A DNA stretch of 45,938 nucleotides from Syntrophobacteraceae bacterium (GTDB lineage Bacteria; Desulfobacterota; Syntrophobacteria; Syntrophobacterales; Syntrophobacteraceae): positions 1 to 45,938 of the forward strand of contig JARLHO010000138.1 in NCBI GenBank assembly GCA_031292215.1, written 5' to 3'. Shown one piece after another: positions 43,019 to 45,938 of this stretch. Made by a program: the position numbers and the translations under genes. The notes beneath the pieces are model-generated. The model did no database searches, was not told where the DNA came from, and saw only the letters and a list, made by a program, of their open reading frames with translations. The number at the start of each line of letters is the position of its first letter. Within the stretch, counting starts at the first letter, position 1.

Positions 43019-44317
43019 ATGGCGTGGAATGATAAGTATGAGTGCATGCCGCGGGAAGAAATGGAGAAATTCCAACTCGCCAAGTTGAAGGAAACGGTCA
43101 ACTGGGTGATGGAAAAAGTCCCGTTTTACCGCAAAAAGCTGGAAGAGGCGGGAGTAAAGGCCGACGATTTGAAGTCCGTAGCCGATATCGGCAAACTTCC
43201 CTTTACCGTTAAAAACGATCTGCGAGATAATTATCCGTTCGGGCTCTGCGCGGTTCCCATGGATGAGGTGGTGCGCATTCACTGTTCCTCGGGGACGACC
43301 GGAAAGCCCATAACCGGCCCCTACACAGCAGACGATCTCGATCAGTGGGCCGAATGCATGGCCCGGGATCTTTGGGCGGCCTCTCTTCGCAAAGGGGACA
43401 TAGTCCAGAACGCCTACGGAATGGGGCTTTTCACCGGAGGCCTCGGATTTCATCAGGGGGCGACCAAAATCGGATGCGCGGTGGTTCCGACCAGTTCCGG
43501 AATGACCGAAAGACAGATCATGCTGATGAGAGACTTTGGGACCAAGGGGCTTTTCTGTACGCCCTCCTACGCGCTTACCATCGCCGAGCGCGCCGAAGAA
43601 ATGAACATGCCGGTAAAGGACATGCCGCTTCGGGTGGGCTGCTTTGGCGCCGAACCCTGGTCTGAGGCCATGCGAGACGAAATCGAGCAGAAGATGGGGA
43701 TCATCGCCATGAATACCTATGGGCTAACCGAACTGGGAGGTCCGGGCATGGGCTTTGAGTGTGAGGCAAGAAGCGGCCTCCATCTCAATGAAGACCACTT
43801 CCTGATCGAGACCATCGATCCGGTGACCTTCGAGCCGGTCGCCGAGGGGCAAAGAGGGGAGCTGGTGCTAACCGCCATTCAGCGCCGCGCCATGCCTCTT
43901 ATCCGTTTCCGAACCAAGGACATTACGACGCTTACCCGGGAGCGCTGCTCCTGCGGGCGCACCCTGGTTCGAATGGACAGGATCACCGGGCGAACCGACG
44001 ACATGCTCATCATAAACGGCGTAAATGTATTCCCGTCCCAGATCGAATCGCTTCTCTCGGAAATCGATGAAGTCGTTCTTCAGTACCTGCTGGTCGTTCG
44101 AAAAAGAAAACACCTCGATGAACTTTTAATCCGGGTCGAGGGCAAGCGGGAGGTCTTTGACGCGGGCCCCGGGAAAGTCGCGGTGATCGAAAAGAAGATA
44201 GCCAACCATATAAAAGGGGTTGCCGGCCTGGGAGCGGCAGTGGAACTGGTCGAGCCAAAGGTCCTCAAAAGAAGCGAGGGAAAAGCCGTCCGCGTCGTTG
44301 ACGAAAGACCCAAATAG
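43019..44317 (+). CDS. paaK: Phenylacetate-CoA ligase (AMP-forming)
   Basis: 432 residues of the PaaK family. The adenylate-forming P-loop is SSGTTGKP (90-97) and the A10-like lysine motif near the C-terminus is RSEGKAVR (K422). It activates phenylacetate (or an indole/hydroxyphenyl analogue) with ATP and CoA. It starts two bases after the iorB stop with GGAG upstream. Working in reverse it could conserve energy from IorAB's aryl-acetyl-CoA; working forward it would salvage free aryl-acetate. K422 is the kind of residue AcuA-like enzymes acetylate. Confidence 0.94.
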   Translation: MAWNDKYECMPREEMEKFQLAKLKETVNWVMEKVPFYRKKLEEAGVKADDLKSVADIGKLPFTVKNDLRDNYPFGLCAVPMDEVVRIHCSSGTTGKPITGPYTADDLDQWAECMARDLWAASLRKGDIVQNAYGMGLFTGGLGFHQGATKIGCAVVPTSSGMTERQIMLMRDFGTKGLFCTPSYALTIAERAEEMNMPVKDMPLRVGCFGAEPWSEAMRDEIEQKMGIIAMNTYGLTELGGPGMGFECEARSGLHLNEDHFLIETIDPVTFEPVAEGQRGELVLTAIQRRAMPLIRFRTKDITTLTRERCSCGRTLVRMDRITGRTDDMLIINGVNVFPSQIESLLSEIDEVVLQYLLVVRKRKHLDELLIRVEGKREVFDAGPGKVAVIEKKIANHIKGVAGLGAAVELVEPKVLKRSEGKAVRVVDERPK

Positions 44318-44340
44318 CGCCGGTCGAGGGGGGCGATAGG

Positions 44341-44381
44341 GTGGGCGTAAATTACCCACCGTACGCCCCTTACCTCCTTTT
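44341..44381. mobile_element. MITE-like family A, copy 3 (partial, left half)
   Basis: ATTACCCACCGTACGCCCCTTACCTCCTTTTG-type sequence (44351-44381) matches the inverted right end of the complete copy. A second, inverted GTGGGCG lies immediately before it. Together with copy 4 at 44771-44813, which matches the other end in the same orientation, it could bound one larger element of about 465 bp. Confidence 0.55.
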
Positions 44382-44414
44382 GTAGTGACGCGCCCGGACC
44401 GGCCAGGCCCAATC

Positions 44415-44454
44415 GCCCCCCTTTTTTTCAAAGGGGGGCAGGGGGGATTTTTTA
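44415..44454 (+). terminator. Terminator-like hairpin after the ligase operon
   Basis: A perfect 10-bp stem GCCCCCCTTT/AAAGGGGGGC (44415-44424 with 44430-44439) with a 5-base loop. A G-rich tract and then a T-run (about 44448-44453) follow. It lies about 100 bases past the paaK stop. C-run/G-run palindromes of this form recur in many deltaproteobacterial genomes, so it may also be a dispersed repeat. Confidence 0.5.
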
Positions 44455-44770
44455 AATGCCTCCCTCCAGCAGTAGCCTCAAACCATTCGCGAGAGAATTG
44501 CGCAAGAGGATGACCGAATCGGCAGTTATATTGTTGCCTTCACCTGCCGGAGCGTGAAGTTGGTTGTAGAGCTTGGGGGGTGGACAACACTATGCAGAGG
44601 AAGGCAGGGTAAAAGATGAGAGCAGAGAGAAGGTCCTTGCAAATTTAGGGTTATTAGAACTCAGGTTTTCCGACCTCGATATTCTTAAAAAGAACAGGGA
44701 CGGAGTTTTATCCGTGCTGTACCGAACAGACTCTTCCCCCAACCCGATTGAACCAGGCCCCTCCATGCGG
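44455..44770. other. Spacer inside the putative larger family A element
   Basis: No supported gene. A 71-codon plus-strand frame at 44573-44788 starts at a weak site and has no known motif. If copies 3 and 4 are two ends of one element, this is its body, with no transposase. Confidence 0.35.
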
Positions 44771-44813
44771 TTCTCCGCTAAGGGGTAAGTGGGGCGTACG
44801 TGTGGGATTGCAA
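44771..44813. mobile_element. MITE-like family A, copy 4 (partial, right half)
   Basis: TTCTCCGCTAAGGGGTAAGT and then GGGGCGTACGTGTGGG, closing with ATTGCAA. This is the inverse of the left end of the complete copy, including the CTTAGCGGAGA mark. It lies 71 bases before the 3-hydroxyacyl-CoA dehydrogenase gene, so it forms part of that gene's upstream region. Confidence 0.6.
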
Positions 44814-44883
44814 AAAGCTTTATCGCGCCCACCAGGAAGTTTATTGAAGCTATAGCGATCTTAATGCACTTGGAGGGAAAACC

Positions 44884-45735
44884 ATGGATGTGCGAAAAAT
44901 TGGCGTAGTGGGTGCGGGGGCCATGGGCACCGGAATTGCGAACGTGGCGGTCATGAATGGTTATGAAGTGGTCTTGCGCGATATAGACATCTCCTTTGTG
45001 GAACGGTCGAAGCAGAACATGGCCAAATTCATGGCCCGTTCGGTCGAAAAGGGAAAAATGAGCGAGGAACTCCGCCAGGCGGCCCTTGATCGAATCAAGG
45101 GGACAACCGCCCTGGAAGAGCTTGCCGATGTCGATTTTGTGATCGAAGCAGCCATAGAAGACCTCGAGCTGAAAAAGGAAATATTTACAAGCCTCGACTC
45201 CATCTGCCGGCCGGAAGTAGTCCTTGCGACCAATACCTCCTCGATGTCGATCACAGCGATTGGGGCATGTACGGCAAGAGCTGAGAAAGTCTGCGGGATG
45301 CACTTTTTTAATCCCGCCCAGATCATGCGCCTTGTCGAGGTGATACGGGGGCTTAAGAGCTCCGATGAGACCATCGCCACTGCCATGGCCCTGGTGGGCT
45401 CTTTTGGCAAGAAGGCGATCGAGGTCAAAAAGGACTCCCCGGGCTTTGTGGTAAACCGCATACTTTTGCCGCAGTTTATCGAGGCCGCCAGGCTTTTGCA
45501 GGAAGGGGTCGCCTCGGTTGAAGATATCGACGCCGCCGTAAAGCTTGGCCTTAACTACCCCATGGGGCCCTTTGAACTGATGGATTTTACCGGTGTTGAC
45601 ATCGCCTACTTCGTAATGGAGTATTTTGCCGAAGAGTTTAACGACGGCCACTACGGCGCTCCCCAGATCATAAAGCAACTGGTGCGGGCCGGAAGGCTTG
45701 GCAAAAAGACCGGCGGGGGATTTTATCCGGGGTAG
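44884..45735 (+). CDS. hbd: 3-hydroxyacyl-CoA dehydrogenase (3-hydroxybutyryl-CoA type)
   Basis: 283 residues, the usual length of the small NAD-dependent enzymes. The N-terminal GVVGAGAMGTGIA binds NAD; the catalytic histidine lies in CGMHFFNP, with the downstream asparagine in GFVVNRI. C-terminal helices complete a dimeric fold. It oxidises 3-hydroxyacyl-CoA to 3-ketoacyl-CoA, which the thiolase at 34343 could cleave. GGAGG precedes the ATG. It stands alone behind a family A repeat, with no certain promoter. Confidence 0.93.
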   Translation: MDVRKIGVVGAGAMGTGIANVAVMNGYEVVLRDIDISFVERSKQNMAKFMARSVEKGKMSEELRQAALDRIKGTTALEELADVDFVIEAAIEDLELKKEIFTSLDSICRPEVVLATNTSSMSITAIGACTARAEKVCGMHFFNPAQIMRLVEVIRGLKSSDETIATAMALVGSFGKKAIEVKKDSPGFVVNRILLPQFIEAARLLQEGVASVEDIDAAVKLGLNYPMGPFELMDFTGVDIAYFVMEYFAEEFNDGHYGAPQIIKQLVRAGRLGKKTGGGFYPG

Positions 45736-45798
45736 ACCTTACGGTGATGCAGGGGGTGTCGGGTGATGTTTATTTTTACCCCACCCCCCGTTTAGAAC

Positions 45799-45855
45799 TT
45801 ACAATTACCCACACATGCGCCCACCTATCTCCTTTTGCAAAGTTGCAAATAAGCC
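45799..45855. mobile_element. MITE-like family A, copy 5 (left half only)
   Basis: Starts TTACAATTACCC and continues ACACATGCGCCCACCTATC and CCTTTTGCAAAGTTGCA, matching the inverted right half of the complete copy over more than 50 bases. The other end is not found before 45938, so this copy is truncated or continues beyond the window. It follows the dehydrogenase gene by about 60 bases. Confidence 0.7.
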
Positions 45856-45938
45856 CAGCCGCCGCCTCCTTGGATGCGGTTTGAATAAGAATGAAACTTG
45901 ACGTTTCCTATACGATTAATTTGTTGGGTTGCGCTGCG

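Noticed and set aside
44590-45678. 362-codon minus-strand frame
   Set aside because: Antisense to the 3-hydroxyacyl-CoA dehydrogenase, whose NAD-binding and catalytic motifs are clear.
1-45938. CRISPR array, tRNA, rRNA or replication origin
   Set aside because: No regularly spaced identical repeats, cloverleaf or DnaA-box cluster was seen by eye in any spacer.

Overview
The window reads as chromosomal DNA of a GC-rich anaerobic bacterium, most likely a deltaproteobacterial (Desulfobacterota-type) fermenter, syntroph or sulfate reducer. That placement is inference. It rests on an oxygen-sensitive 2-oxoacid:ferredoxin oxidoreductase, a 2-hydroxyacyl-CoA dehydratase/benzoyl-CoA reductase-type subunit with its activating ATPase, and a Kps-type capsule locus. 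No rRNA, tRNA, CRISPR array or intact transposase was seen.

Bases 1-900 are gene-poor, with an eroded frame and three copies of a short ACTGGACAA repeat. From 30069 down to 901 almost every gene lies on the minus strand and forms one capsule locus. In transcription order: kpsE, kpsM, kpsT (inner-membrane export), a GT4 glycosyltransferase, a sulfotransferase-like protein, a coiled-coil DUF4214-like protein, a 1240-residue protein with three fused glycosyltransferase domains, a Wza-like outer-membrane lipoprotein, a frameshifted beta-propeller protein, another GT4, kpsC, kpsS, a FemAB/GNAT-type N-acyltransferase, an extended SDR, a giant reducing type I polyketide synthase and an alpha-oxoamine synthase. 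The last six are translationally coupled or closely spaced. The PKS, oxoamine synthase, reductase and acyltransferase together look like a route to a sphingoid- or ceramide-like lipid. Because they sit directly behind kpsC/kpsS, which build the Kdo linker on the capsule's lipid anchor, the best reading is a polyketide-derived amino-lipid anchor for the capsule. This resembles the rkpA/rkpG/rkpH/rkpJ set of Sinorhizobium and is the most interesting system here.

Bases 30070-34340 are mostly spacer with two probable envelope proteins: a small secreted one and a larger membrane-anchored one with an aromatic-rich C-terminal repeat.

Bases 34343-45735 hold aryl/acyl-CoA metabolism. On the minus strand are an AcuA-like protein acetyltransferase, a tandem ACT protein, a PanE-family reductase, an HgdC-type activator, a lone HgdB/BcrC-type subunit and a thiolase. 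Divergently, on the plus strand, are iorA, iorB and a phenylacetate-CoA ligase, then a 3-hydroxyacyl-CoA dehydrogenase. Together these would oxidise aryl-pyruvates from aromatic amino acids to aryl-acetyl-CoA and handle further acyl-CoA intermediates. The AcuA-like enzyme may switch the AMP-forming ligase off by lysine acylation.

Two families of short non-coding mobile elements are visible. Family A (TTACAATTACCC ends) has one complete 132-bp copy with a 9-bp target duplication and four diverged or partial copies. Family B is one 214-bp copy with 14-bp perfect inverted ends and an 11-bp target duplication, inserted inside the capsule locus.
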